A DNA stretch of 64,000 nt from Hysterium pulicare CBS 123377 (Eukaryota; Ascomycota; Dothideomycetes; Hysteriales; Hysteriaceae). Each line of letters starts with the position of its first letter. Positions within the stretch are counted from its first letter, which is position 1. The notes beneath the pieces are model-generated. The model was not told where the DNA came from and made no database searches. It saw nothing but the letters and a program-made list of their open reading frames with translations. Positions 1 to 11,223 of this stretch are shown in pieces. The stretch lies in contig AJFK01000162.1 in assembly GCA_000467715.1 (NCBI GenBank), positions 1 through 64,000 of the forward strand, in the 5' to 3' direction. The position numbers were made by a program, and so were the translations under genes.

Positions 1-115
1 GCGGGAAGATGTTTGTGACCTTGCCAGCCTCCTTTGTGATGAGGTTATCCCAGAATTCATTGATAAGGGATTGAGGATCTTTGGTGGGCTTTTCGTCGGA
101 ACCGGCGACCGACAT
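1..115 (-). CDS. N-terminus of a gene cut by the window edge, possibly calpain-like protease
   Basis: The reverse strand opens with an ATG at 115 and stays open for 38 codons to the window edge. The peptide begins MSVAGSDEKPTKDP and continues through a stretch reading INEFWDNLITKEAGKVTNIFP. From memory this resembles the N-terminal lead of fungal calpain-like cysteine proteases, where a similar block ending in KVTxxFP precedes the catalytic domain. No catalytic residue lies inside the window, so the family call is tentative. The start is supported by the conserved-looking opening and by the lack of an upstream in-frame continuation that looks coding. Most of the gene lies outside the window. 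Confidence 0.5.
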   Translation of the reverse strand, partial: MSVAGSDEKPTKDPQSLINEFWDNLITKEAGKVTNIFP

Positions 116-2640
116 TCTGCTAGGCGAGGTATTCGGAATTCAATGATTGCTCGAGAACGGGGAAGAGGAGAGAAGATTGGGAAGGTTTTGCTCTGAGGTG
201 AGGCTGATGAGCGGCTGAGATACATAGCTGTTCGTTAATACTGCACCAAGTAGGTTGGGGGCCGAAACGCACCTCTATCCTAATTGGGGCTTATATCAGC
301 CATCCCAACTGTTGTTGCCTTCGAGATGCAGACTAATAGACAAGACATTTTTAGGCAGGAGCCAAATAGCTTCGAAAGGTTGTGGTATCTTCAGAGGGCA
401 CAATGAGGGATGATCCATCGTGGTGTGGTCGAATCGCTGCGGCGAAAACCGCGGCTGGAACTGTACGTTTTGAGGTTTGGGAAAGTGCATGAAGGCTTGA
501 TTACGTATGCGAGAATGCGCTGTATCAAGGAAGCAGCTCTCGAGATCATTGGATGGTTGTATGTGCTGAACGTGAATTGGACGGATGAAATCTAAGGTGT
601 CAGAGTTCAGTTTCTGCGCAGAAGAATATTGGCTCGGGTTCGGGTGCACAACCCCGCGTCCTTCGGCTATCTCAGAGGTATTCACCATCGGCATGCCGAT
701 TGGGATATGCAAAGCTCGCTCAGGCATGGTCTGCAAATGACTCCGGAATCACGATAAGGCCGATGCACTTAAAGGGTGAGTTGCAAAAGCAAAGATTATA
801 GCCTTGCTCTCGTGTCCCACCAGCTCTCCGTAGAGTCTGAGTAAACGCTCATTCTAACGTAGAAAAAACGTAAATGCGTGCTAATAAGTTCGTGAGACCG
901 AGGAAGCCCACGTTTTGATGCTCATGCTAGACGATTCTCGCATTGATGAAATTACTCGTAGGACTATGATCTCCCCTATCCTTAAGTTGACTTCTTTCTT
1001 TTTCTGCAGGGTCTAATCCATGCTCATCTCCGACAAGAAAAAGTCCGATCCAAGTTTGTGGCTGAAGTGACAAACATCAAGACAAACGTGATGAGGGGGA
1101 AATTCGAGTACGAGACGAGCTTGGCCAAAAAAGGCAGTACTGTCTCCAAAGGGGGGTGAGTTGCAGATAAAACGCATCTTGGCAACTGTCCCTTGATGGG
1201 CCTGGTCGGCATTTTCAAGGTTCTGGATTTCCTAGGTGGAATTCTGGCATCACAGACTCGTGTCGGGCAAAGTGTTGGAGGGGTGAACGGTCGCGCCTCT
1301 TGTGACTAGCCCAACAAGATGGGATGGTATCGCCAATCGAGAGATGATTAGTGCCTTAGGAGAGTTGCGATTGTGTAATGGTCGGAGGAGGGGTCCGAGG
1401 GGGACTTGCATCCGCTGGGCTAACAAAGAAGAGCATGGGATTAAAACAGCGGTCAAGATTTAGCAAGAAGTGTCCATGTCGGTTGGAACGAGAAGGGAGT
1501 TTCAAGGCGGGACTACGGCCGCTAGGATTGAAGGAAGCATTTTATGACGTGTTATAGCAGTGATCTGATATTGCCCAAACCGGAAATCTCGCGTGTGACA
1601 AGAGAGCAAACGCAACTTTCCTGGCGAGAGACGCTTTCGCCGGCGGGTGGCTGCAGCGTCCTGACTGCATCAATAGTCCGGTTGGGAAGAGATGCCCGAA
1701 GAGATCATTGAGGCTGGACTTGAATGAGCATGTTGCCATGAATTTTGTCTACCGAGCTGTCGAGCTACCATATTTCCAGAGAGCACAATAAGCCCCAGCC
1801 GTACCCAAATACCCCGTAAGTAAAGAGAAACTAGGTCGTGCGAGCTGCCCGCAAGCAGACATGAAAAGCCTCGTAGGGCTCCGAAATCCGACGACCTGAT
1901 CTTACATGATGAAACCCAGGTAAGCCAAGGGATACGGTGATTAGGAACTGTTACAGACAACGGAAACAAGCAGGCAGTCGGACAATTAAGGTGTAAGGAA
2001 AGGTAATACAAGAAGCAGACATGGCCTGGGCATCCTGAAACAAGTCGAGTAGCCAATGAGGATGGCAAAGACGGCGGTGAGAGGCGCTGGAATGATTCGT
2101 ATCTAACGGACCACACGGAAGACTCCCCCCACGCCACCACCCAACCACCCAACCCATTCTAGAGCAGGATCGCGAGGTTGCTTTTTGGTGGAGTGATTGT
2201 TGCGAAAGAGAATAACGAGGTAAGCCGCCTTACTCCAGGTATAAACGCGAGCCGTCAGAACGCCGTGCTAGTTTCGATCAAAGTCGACCAGAGTGGTATC
2301 GTTTGTAGAGAAGGCGAAGAAGCAAAAAGTGAAGAACAGCGTGGTGACAAGGCGTTGAAACGACAAGGTTGTGGGAATGCGACAGCGATCCTGGGGATCC
2401 GATAGCGCGGCTTTGGAAATGAATCCCTGTCGCCAAAAGGGCCCCAGACGCAGATCGCCAGAGAGCCTGTGGTGTCGCACAGCCTTTCACCTCCGCTGCC
2501 GTCACTCGTCAGCGCCATCCGAACAATAAATACGTGGTTTTGCTCAACAACAATCCTTCGCTCCCTTTTATTTTAGGGGCCGGTTTTCCACGTGGAGCAT
2601 GCGTGCGAAGAGACGAGCTGAAGCGAGTCATTGACGTACC
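116..2640. other. Intergenic, no gene supported
   Basis: Only short overlapping ORFs in conflicting frames occur here, the longest being 160 codons on the minus strand at 1670-2152. None shows a recognisable domain or a consistent exon structure. The first about 180 bases would be the promoter and 5' UTR of the edge gene. Confidence 0.5.
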
Positions 2641-2805
2641 TTACGCTTTGTATGAGCAGGGCCTGCACGTCTTCAGCTTGCAGTGCTGGCACTCGAAGAT
2701 ATACCAATGCGGGCCCGAATGGCACATGTTGCAGTTCCAGAGGATGAGGTTCGTGTCTGATTTGATCATCTTGAACGAGTGCTCGCAGCTGCCTGGGACG
2801 GCCAT
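2641..2805 (-). CDS. Small cysteine-rich protein, 54 aa
   Basis: A 54-codon reading frame starts at ATG 2805 (MAVPGSCEH) and stops at 2641. Cysteines are arranged as an early C/H, then a CNMC pair, an ECQHC pair and a TCRPC pair, with the linking motif CHSGPHW. Three CxxC pairs plus histidines suggest a compact zinc-binding fold. I recall similar very small fungal proteins carrying CHSGPHW and CRPC motifs, with no assigned function. An upstream in-frame ATG at 2898 would add 31 less conserved-looking residues, so the shorter start is preferred. A longer ORF on the same strand in another frame (2573-2872) is treated as its shadow. It sits alone in a gene desert. Confidence 0.5.
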   Translation of the reverse strand: MAVPGSCEHSFKMIKSDTNLILWNCNMCHSGPHWYIFECQHCKLKTCRPCSYKA

Positions 2806-5800
2806 GGTGTTGGATGGTAAGGCTGACGACAAGCGGGGCGATTGGAGGGATAGGGAGCAACTGCAGATGCACGTTAGTGAATAGTCGGGGCGCGACACAT
2901 AAGTATCCTGAGGCGAGGGTGGCTACGAACAGGCGGACCGTTTTGACACACGGTCGTTTGATGGCAACGTAAGGCGTGGGATGAGCTATCCGCCGGAGTG
3001 CTGACCTGAGTCGTGGCTAAAGAAAAGCAAAGACTGGTACCGTCGGATGAGTAAGGTGAATCGGGGCTTGGTGAAGGCTGCGTCGAGATGAGATGTGCAA
3101 TCAAGTCAAGTAGGGACCAAAGAGTGTGTGATTCGATGAAGTTGACGGTGGACACGGGTCGACCTTATATCTGTTGCTCTCCTTCACCAACTCCTGGGAC
3201 GGGTTAGCATTGCCCAGTATTGATTTCTGCTATCTCCACACCGCGTACAACGAAAGCAAGCGTGTAGCCGTCGCTGTCTTTACAGAATAATGAATTCCTT
3301 GTCACCTCGACAGGCAGGTATGGTTCGTGACCATCCAAAGCGGATGGAGTCTGTACAGATGAAGCAAAAGATACACCTCTCGTCATACATTGGATATGGA
3401 GTGAATCTGTCTACTGCCACCCTATATCTGAACATATTCAACCTCAAAGAGACGACGTCCTGGCCGGAAAGGGAAAGCTCGTCAATCTTGTCAAACTAGG
3501 GCTGGCTGGCCCGCAGCCGCGGTCATGGTAGCATTCCCAGGTCACTGGCCCTTGTTGCAAAGCAGGCAGAGTCATGCTCAGCAGGGCGAGCACGGTGCCT
3601 TGGGTGGTGTTTTTCGAGAAAACTGTTGGCGCATCTTATGTGTCACAGATTGGCAGAAAGTCACGATGTTCTGCTGCAGGGGCTACCCTGAGCGAAAGGC
3701 AATAATCAGCTTTTCCCTACGCAAGTTGCAGCGGGCGGGCTGTTCGCAGTAGTTGGGGAGCATGTCTGAAGCTCTTCCAGGGTCTCTCGTTTGAGGGGAA
3801 CTGGCAGCCAAGCGCAATGAAGGTTAGTGGAAGAGACACATCAACCCAGTGCGGGTCGTGATACGTCCGCCAGAGCTCAACAAGCATCTTCTTCTGGAAT
3901 CTCGATGCTCGCCTTCTTTATGTTCAGGGACCAGCCAATGGCCATGCCGCTACCAGTACGGCGGTTTGGGTTTGGGCTGAGCTGGGGAGCAAAATAAGGT
4001 TTTGCCATTGCTTTTTCGCCCTCTCCCCTCCAGGCCAACCAGCAACTTCACCCTTCGTCAGGCCTGCAATTTCACCCGTCCTTTGATATGTACGGGAAAA
4101 GCATTGTGTGGTCGTATCTCGCAACTCCTGCTATCTTCTCGGAAGGGGCGGGTGGACGCTGATTCGCTTCAGCAGTCGACCCGTTCAGTCAGCCCTTCAC
4201 TTGAGGGTCGCCCGAATTCGGCTTGCTGCAGACGCCTCCATCGCCGTTTTCCAACATCCACGTCCACGGATCGTTCTGCCCATCATACGAAGGCCATTGT
4301 CTGTTTGCTGGGCCTCCCGCCCAGGTGGAAACTTCAGGAGGCGAGAGGTGAGCCAGATCTGACCGATGGCTTGGTCGTGCGACTGCGACACCCGCTGCCA
4401 CTGCTGCCTGTCTCTTCCCACTGTTATCCCTTCGGTTTTTCCCTCTTCTGATATGCCACCAGCATTCCTGAGGTTGACGCGGGCCGCCCTAGCGAGAGGG
4501 CCTCTTTGCTGTTGGCTGGGCGTTCTTGCCGACGTCCGATTTGGGCATCAAAGAGTACGGCCGATCGTCTGCAAGATCCGACCGAAAACCCGGTTCACTT
4601 TGACGGTTACATGCAGCCTCATCTCATGGCAGTCCTGGCGCACTGCAGACCCTTGCCCAGAGCCTCTGCGCCCTTCTTGGGAATCAGCCATGCTGCATGC
4701 GGCGAGCTTCCCTTAACCAACCGACATGTGGCTCAGGGGTGGTATGCAACATGGCATGCCACATTTGTTTATCATGGATCTGCTAATTGTGCTTTACTTC
4801 AAATGAGACGCCAAAGGCGGCAGCTTCATGTAACGGCCCTAAATAGGCATCGGCAACTCTTGGAGATGAATCCGATGCGATCAGGGCGTCATGAGTCTAA
4901 GTAATGCGTAATGTGGACCGCTGACACACCGGAAGAAGAAGCCAAAATGCTCAAATCGCGCTTTTGCATCGAGGAGAAGCTCGGCCAAGGCGAATCACCG
5001 AGGCGTAATCGGGGTGGTAAGCATCACAGGTCCGTCTTGCTTTTATATCTCGACGTCTTGTTATGCTAGTACCTAAATACAGATCCGGTCCCACTTTGAC
5101 TTTGACACATGCCATTTCCGAGCGTTGGTGAAGTAATGGAAAGTATTTCCTTTTTCCATCGGTTCGAATTCAGATAGCTTTACTCGAGAACACTTTTCCT
5201 TTCCATCACAAGCAAACAATGGTTGACCGCATTTTCCACCCCCGGCCAAAAAGTTTCGGAGAATTAACACGAGGCAGGCTGCATTGCATTAAAGTTACTC
5301 TAACCCATCTCGTCAAAACATCCTCAATTCTTCACGAAGGCAAGGGAATGGCCAAATGTGCTCACTGTTCCTCTGGACTAGCGACATCTGACTGTCGGTC
5401 AAACTCTCGCATCGTTTGTTTCACAAGAACAAGACCCGCCCTGGGCGTTGTTCCACAAATGCAAGATCGGTGTCACGTTGGGATCCAATGTGGACACAAT
5501 GGCGTTCGTGGCGTCTTACCGTTCTGGGACCACTGCGCGTCATCCCCTAGTTTCTTTTGAGGTGGGATTTCCCAACGAAAAGAACAAAATGCTTATTTAA
5601 CCAAGTGGAAATATTCCGAGATCTTTGTCTATCATGGTCGGTTCCTGTGATTAGAAGGCTGTGAAGGAATAGGATCATACTATTTCAATCTAACCTAGCT
5701 AGCGAATATAGAGCTGGTGATGCATTGGTCGATGTTTCTTGGCCGAGTAGAATCTGATGTGCAGGGCACCTATGCACATCAAGACGTTCTTGTAAGCCCA

Positions 5801-7083
5801 ATCAAGACGCAATAGAGCATGGCTGACCGTTCGTATGAACTCTAGCCACCATTAGCTCACCAGATCACCAGCAGATATCCAGCCTCAAAAAACTCGCCTT
5901 GCTAGCGATTGACGAGGTTGGATGAAGGCCAGAGAGCTAGATAACAGATATTAACGTGTCAAACAGTGTGTTACAGGTTTAAGGATGCAGATCCATGAGC
6001 CAGTCCTTTGGAATTCCGTAAGGATTAGATGGCGAGGCCACAGTCATACACCTCTTGCTGTTGTGCGTGCCGTTTTCTGTCAGTTGTCCATGACACCTCG
6101 CACATAGCGTTTCTCACAGCGTCGCCTGGATCCGAAGATTCCAGATCGCATCGATATTTTAGAATCGCCACCGGCTTGCCATCTCCCCATCTCAAACGGC
6201 GCAATCCCTACCATGACGGGACAATTCGCCCAAATGGATCGTAGGATCATCGCCACAATCAGCCACACCTGACCTATCAGGCACCCTCAGAGCACCGTAC
6301 ATATTTCCTCATTGCAGAGAAATTTCCCGGCTTTCCCAGGACAGAATTCGTAGCACATATCGGTGGAGACTCAACCGAGTCATAGACAGAGGTGGTAGTC
6401 GGCGTTGAATGGCTCCGCTTTCATTCTTCTCCCTGTCTACTCCTTTGCTCAACGGCAAGGTTGCCTCCCAAGTATTAGGACTAAGGCAATGTCATTTAGC
6501 ATCCGCTGGTCTGTCTATGTGCAATGAGCACATGTGGTTTCAAACTTGCGATGACCGCCATAGCAAGGCTTTAAAGGGTATAGCTGCATGAAGCAATTGC
6601 TCCACCTTCAATGGACTGTCCTAGTTCTGTAGTCAATCATCAGCGAGGGAGTCGAATTCGAAGCGATACCTGTATGTGGAATGGACTATTGCCTAGACTA
6701 CAGGATCATTAAGAGAATCGTGCGAATGACTGCGCAGATTCCAACAAAATATTTCAAAATCTCAAGCATCGAACCTTAATAAGGAATTTCATTCAGAAGA
6801 GAGGATCGAGGTGAGAAGACGTGATAGGAAATCCCGAATTTCATGACCCAGCATGGCGGCCCCTCTCCAACTTTGCAAGAAGAGGTACACTACCCTAACT
6901 ACCATCGAGAAAACTCTCAAGGCTACTATTACTTTGTAGGCCTATTGCCAACTCTCAGTCAATCCTACAGATGAGGGAGCAGGGTATTTCGCCTGGACAC
7001 ACATACTACCAAAGAGCCAATTGAAGAAACATAGTATCAACCCTTAACACGTTAGGGTAGGTGGTTGCACGGAAAGCGGGGAC
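2806..7083. other. Intergenic desert, no gene supported
   Basis: About 4.3 kb with only short ORFs. The longest, 4002-4451 on the plus strand (149 codons), overlaps several equally long ORFs in other frames and looks like low-complexity chance coding. I see no transposon ends, no long tandem repeats and no tRNA. Confidence 0.45.
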
Positions 7084-7623
7084 CTACCAGCGGTCAAGTT
7101 TGTGACCAACCTCCTTCAAGTGACCAACCAGCTCAAAGCCGAAGCCCTCATAAAATTCTTTCAAGCCTAATCCGTTCTTCCAAGTAGTCTCATCGACAGC
7201 CATACATGCAATTACCATTCTAACTTTTTCATCCTCGCTCCGGGGCCTCGGAACGTATTCCGGGAAGTCTTCCGGAGACTTGAGAACCTCAATCAATTTT
7301 TGCAAAAGCTGTGTTCCGATACCTTTGGCGGTGTACTCGTGATGACAGAACAGCGTCAGTTCGACCGTGTGTCTATATCCTCCCTTGGAGCCCCGGTATC
7401 CGTGTGTAGTAGCGAAGCCAATGACTTTATTGGTGCTTTCACCGACAGCCACAATGTAGGGTAGACCAGCAGCGATGGTTTGTCTGAAGCTCTGCAAACG
7501 CTCCGCTTCAGTGGTTGGAGTGATTGAGAACGTTATAACGGTATTGAGAGCATAGTAAGCAATTATGTCGTTGATGGCTGGTACGTCGGACTCGACTGCG
7601 GGGCGGAGCGTGATAGCTTTCAT
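7084..7623 (-). CDS. GNAT-family N-acetyltransferase (phosphinothricin acetyltransferase-like)
   Basis: A single-exon ORF of 179 codons opens with MKAITLRPAVESDVPAIND, the usual first strand and helix of GNAT enzymes. The middle carries VIGFATTHGYRGSKGGYRHT and VELTLFCHHEYTAKGIGTQL. The KGIGTQLL stretch (about residues 102-109) matches the acetyl-CoA binding motif A (Q/RxxGxG/A-like). The C-terminal part has FYEGFGFELVGHL, the typical motif B ending in F-E-x-V-G. Length and order of motifs fit the PAT-like subgroup, which acetylates small amines. The true substrate cannot be told from sequence. The next gene downstream lies beyond a long desert, and two tRNA genes lie upstream. Confidence 0.88.
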   Translation of the reverse strand: MKAITLRPAVESDVPAINDIIAYYALNTVITFSITPTTEAERLQSFRQTIAAGLPYIVAVGESTNKVIGFATTHGYRGSKGGYRHTVELTLFCHHEYTAKGIGTQLLQKLIEVLKSPEDFPEYVPRPRSEDEKVRMVIACMAVDETTWKNGLGLKEFYEGFGFELVGHLKEVGHKLDRW

Positions 7624-8040
7624 ATTAGCATTCGGTTATGATAGCAATAGCGATAGCAGAGCCTCTCTCGAAATTGCTAGGGAGTACTGGGAGAACCTTG
7701 AGCAGGATCGTGAATCATTTGCTGCAATGAGTGCGGCGAAGTAGATATTCTTCCTTATCTGACCTCTTGGCGGGCAAGCCGTTCTTAGTCGCAAGGCAGG
7801 AACTTGGAAGGAGGGCCTATACAGAACATCAAGTCAATCATCATTGTGGTTTTTGAGCCAGGTCTAGACAGACGAGTGCAGATCGCATGGCGCGCTCTAT
7901 GGAATGAGGGGAGCTTGCTGGGGTGCGAAGCGTAAAGAGCAGAGATTTCTATGAAGCGAATTTGAACCTGAGAGCTCACAATGGGATTGTAAAACATATT
8001 GTATACAGATTAAATAAAAAACGAGTTCCACAAATTCTTC
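7624..8040. other. Short intergenic region between GNAT gene and tRNA
   Basis: Promoter and 5' flank of the minus-strand GNAT gene, followed by the AT-leaning 5' flank of the tRNA-Gln gene. No further feature seen. Confidence 0.4.
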
Positions 8041-8126
8041 GGTTGTGTGGTGTAGTGGCAGCACGTTGGATTCTGATGTATTTCTAGAGTCTTCCAACAA
8101 CCCCGGTTCGATCCCGGGCACGACCT
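8041..8126 (+). tRNA. tRNA-Gln (anticodon CTG) with 15-nt intron
   Basis: The sequence folds as a full cloverleaf. The acceptor stem pairs 8041-8047 (GGTTGTG) with 8119-8125 (CACGACC), with one T-G wobble. The D arm is 8050-8064, the anticodon stem TTGGA/TCCAA is 8066-8070 and 8093-8097, and the T arm is 8102-8118 with loop TTCGATC. The anticodon is CTG at 8073-8075. A 15-nt intron occupies 8077-8091, one base 3' of the anticodon, which is the canonical position for nuclear tRNA introns. The discriminator base is T at 8126. Confidence 0.93.
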
Positions 8127-8131
8127 TATCA

Positions 8132-8141
8132 TTTTTCTTTT
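8132..8141 (+). terminator. Pol III T-tract after tRNA-Gln(CTG)
   Basis: A TTTTTCTTTT tract starts five bases after the mature tRNA end, as expected for RNA polymerase III termination. Confidence 0.8.
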
Positions 8142-8686
8142 GGACTTTTTTGCCACATTCAGCTAACATTTTTTACCCTCATACTCTTCTATCACGGCAG
8201 TTCTTTTAATGATTGCGTACTCTAGACTCAATTATATTGCCAAGGGCGTTGCTTGGAAGTCGGTTAGAGCAAGCGCACCAACAGTGTGGGGGCTGGTAAG
8301 GCTGGCCTCCAAGTTGAATAACCTTCTGGACAACCTGAATATATGTAGCCGTTTCTTAGTGACTCTAGATAAATCAAAGGCAGATCTTAAACTGAATTGA
8401 CTTCGGGAGATATGTTTAGACGATAGAGGATAGCAAGCCTTAGCACTTCTGCGAAATGCTGAGCGAGCTTTATTGATGCCAAAGATCTCTAATAACTGCT
8501 GGATAATATGAGAATGTAATGTCAACTTTTAGCGGCCACAAGGAGCAGCAAGCTCGCGTAAGTGCTGCAGGGTTACCGACCCTAGCAGTCTTTACCTTTG
8601 TGAAAAGTAAGAAAAATAACTAATCTTATATCTTCAACTAAAATAAAAAGATTAATAGTTAGGCAAAAAGTAAGGACTAAGTAGTT
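8142..8686. other. AT-leaning spacer between the two tRNA-Gln genes
   Basis: The half nearer the second tRNA (8560-8700) is strongly AT-rich with many TAA/TTA words. Only short overlapping ORFs occur. I see no recognisable element. Confidence 0.4.
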
Positions 8687-8696
8687 AAAACAAAAA
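8687..8696 (-). terminator. Pol III T-tract after tRNA-Gln(TTG)
   Basis: Read on the minus strand, TTTTTGTTTT begins about 18 bases after the tRNA 3' end. This is slightly distant but is the first T-run available. Confidence 0.6.
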
Positions 8697-8714
8697 TCTA
8701 AGCCAATAGTGAAG

Positions 8715-8797
8715 AGGTCGTGCCCAGACTCGAACTGGGGTTGCCGGAATATCAAGATCATCAAAATCCGGAGTGATAACCTCTACACTACACAACC
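8715..8797 (-). tRNA. tRNA-Gln (anticodon TTG) with 11-nt intron
   Basis: On the minus strand the acceptor stem pairs GGTTGTG (8797-8791) with CACGACC (8722-8716). The anticodon stem is CCGGA/TCCGG, with anticodon TTG at 8764-8762. An 11-nt intron (8760-8750) follows the base 3' of the anticodon. The T loop is TTCGAGT and the discriminator is T at 8715. The acceptor stem is identical to that of the CTG isoacceptor on the opposite strand about 600 bp away, while arms and introns differ. Confidence 0.93.
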
Positions 8798-8834
8798 ATT
8801 TTCTGCAGAATTTAGAAACTATTCCCTTATATAC

Positions 8835-9030
8835 TGACTTTAAGCCAACATGCAGCTGCGTTGTTCGCTATTGCCATCTTTCGAAGTAAAGATTCATCTG
8901 ACATGACTGCCCGCATATGATTCACGTATGATTTCAGAGCTAGTGGAGCATAGGAGTACTCGTGGCTTGGATATCTGGTCACCACGTCGGTCTGTGACTG
9001 CGGGGTGGAGCGTGACTCGTTGAGAAGGCA
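8835..9030 (-). pseudogene. Possible relic of a GNAT acetyltransferase N-terminal half
   Basis: Read on the minus strand from about 9018, the DNA gives VTLHPAVTD and then, after a one-base frame change, DVVTRYPSHEYSYAPL and on to AACWLKVS. The first block aligns at DNA level with the start of the intact GNAT gene at 7623 (TCACGCTCC, then CCCCGCAGTC, then CGACGT). The pattern LxPAVxxDV is the usual GNAT opening and WLKV is common at the second strand. No catalytic core follows, so this would be a truncated, shifted fragment. Chance similarity is possible because the matched block is only about 35 bp. Confidence 0.3.
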
Positions 9031-9407
9031 TGATTGGAGAAAGGAAAGAAGTCGTGTGCTGCTTGACGGTGCATAAAGGGAAAGCACACGCTCATAGAAA
9101 CTTCCACCACTTCCCGAGGTCCCCAACGTGCTCACCCGGGCGGAGAGTCGGACGATTGCATAGGTAGACACTCGTCCAGGCTGTGGCTCGTATTCTTTAT
9201 CGACAATCACTGCCCACAGCTGTCAGGGTTGTGGGATTGATCGGTCCTTCATGACCCCAGAAGCGATCCGTGCATTGCCAAGCCTGTGATTCGTCCGCGA
9301 TAACTTAATCAGCAGCCATGGAAACCTCAAAATTATCTCCCCACCAATCGACCAATCGCCCTCCGCTGTCCTTCGACCTCGACACACTCACCCTAGGACC
9401 TCCTACC
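9031..9407. other. 5' flank of the PRPP synthetase gene
   Basis: Contains the promoter and 5' UTR of the downstream gene. An in-frame ATG at 9318 would extend that protein by 30 residues, but the extension does not look like the family. Confidence 0.4.
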
Positions 9408-11223
9408 ATGCGTAACACCCAGATCTTCTCTGGATCTTCGCATCCTGTCTTGGTTGAGGGCATCTGTGACCGATTGGGTCTAAGACCAGGCAATGTCGAG
9501 CTCAGGAAGTTCAGTAATGGGGAGACGAGCGTCCAAATACGTCAGGCTGCCCAACACTCTCCTTCTGCAGGTTTTCACTCACACTGAGAAGATACCTCAT
9601 TTAGAGACCAAGATGTCTTTATCGTCCAAAGCGGTTGCGAAAAGTAGGCCTATCCAGCCAAAGTTGGCCTTCAAAGCTGACGAGTAAAGAATCAACGATG
9701 CCGTTGTAGAGCTCCTCATAATGATTTCAGCTTGCAAAGGTGGCTCCTCAAAGTCAATCACAGGTATGGAATACTCTTCGGCCGATTTTTGATCTACTGC
9801 TGACATCTGCAAGCTGTCATGCCTTACTTTCCCTACTCCCGCCAATCTAAGAAAAAGTCGCACAGAGGCTCAATCACCGCTCGAATGGTTGCCAACCTAC
9901 TCCATGTTGCTGGAGTGAACCACGTCATAACAATTGACCTTCACGCCAGCCAGATGCAGGGTTTCTTCAAATGTCCTGTCGATAACCTCGTCGCCGAGCC
10001 CCTTATAGCCCGCTGGATTCGAATCAATGTACCCAATTGGCGAGATGCGGTGGTGGTTAGTAAGAACCCTGGAGGAACAAAACGTGTTACATCATTGGCG
10101 GATGCTCTGAAATTGAGTTTTGGTATTGTCACAACCGACCGTCGGCGAGCAGCTACCTCGGTTACCTGGAACGAGAGTGCCATATTTGACAGGTTGACCA
10201 TGGATGGGACATACGAAACCCCTGGTCTAGTAGACGCGGAATTAGAGGCAGATGCAAACATCTTGCCAATGCCAGGCACCCCTACTGATAAGGAGAAATC
10301 TAGATCGGAAACCGGCAAACCAACATTACGAATGCGGGCAGTCTCAAATCCGCTTGGTCGCCGTTTCGTCAATGGTGATAAGGAGAATCACCAATCTAGC
10401 CCGTTGTCGAAATCAACACGGATAAACTCAGTGTCCGAGCCCACTGCAGAAACATCAGCCACGTCTGAGAATGAAAGTACGACACCAAAGAGCGCCCAAG
10501 AAGATGGTGTGGACGAGAACGGAGAGGAGTACACTGATGAGGTTAGCTGATCTCACCCATATTATTGACACAGCTAACTCGATCAAGCGTGCTCGCGACG
10601 TGATTCACGGTCGCCTCGTTCACGGTCACATCGTCGACGAAGACCATCCTTCCCCAGCCATGTCCGCAGTTTCCAGCGCGAATTTCCATCGCAGACCCAA
10701 CTCCGATGATGACGATGCTATTCCCGAACATATGTTGTCTTCCTTCATATCCACCGCGTCCTCTCTCCGTCATAGTCGAGAAACAGAACACGCTCTTGGA
10801 GGTACATATGACGCTGCAGCCAGCTCGGAAGAAGAGGAAGAAGACCTGAAGAACCCTGAGATGGAAACAATGGTGACATTAGTTGGGAGAGTTGAGGGTC
10901 GACCGGTCTTCATCATGGATGATATGATCGACAAACCCGGCTCCTGGATTGCGGCCGCAGAGACGGTCGTCAAGAGAGGAGGTGCTACCAAAGTGTACTG
11001 CATGGCCACTCACGGTCTCTTTGGGGGCGACTGTCTCGAAGAAATGGAGCAGTGCGATTGTATAGATGCCATTGTTGTCACCAATGCCTTCCCTATCCCT
11101 CCGCAGAAGGCTGCTAGCACCAGAAAGCTCGTTGTGCTGGGCGTCGAGAATTTGCTTGCGGAGGCGATAAGGAGAAATCATCATGGTGAGAGTATCAGCC
11201 AACTTTTTAACCATTACGATTAA
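9408..11223 (+). CDS. Ribose-phosphate pyrophosphokinase (PRPP synthetase), 5 exons
   Basis: Makes PRPP from ribose-5-phosphate and ATP for purine, pyrimidine, His and Trp synthesis. My exon model is 9408-9540, 9592-9643, 9690-9763, 9814-10541 and 10588-11223, giving 540 codons in one frame. All introns are 46-51 nt, and two or three carry clear CTGAC or CTAAC branch sites. The start MRNTQIFSGSSHP is the usual one for this family. Recognisable blocks are FSNGETSVQI, RDQDVFIVQSG, MPYFPYSRQSKKK, DLHASQMQGFF (metal and ATP site), VVSKNPGGTKR and the PRPP-binding loop MDDMIDKPGSW. A long poorly conserved insertion of about 190 residues lies between DRRR and RARDVIHGRLVHGH, like the non-homologous regions of yeast Prs1/Prs5 and their filamentous relatives. 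The C-terminus RRNHHGESISQLF is typical, so the gene looks intact. Confidence 0.93.

Noticed and set aside
296-736. 146-codon minus-strand ORF
   Set aside because: His/Pro/Gln-rich with no recognisable block; overlaps a plus-strand ORF; likely chance.
1670-2152. 160-codon minus-strand ORF in the left desert
   Set aside because: Composition shifts along its length, overlaps another ORF in a different frame, and has no motif or splice partners.
4002-4451. 149-codon plus-strand ORF
   Set aside because: Arg/Ser/Pro-rich in a GC-rich stretch where four other frames are equally open.
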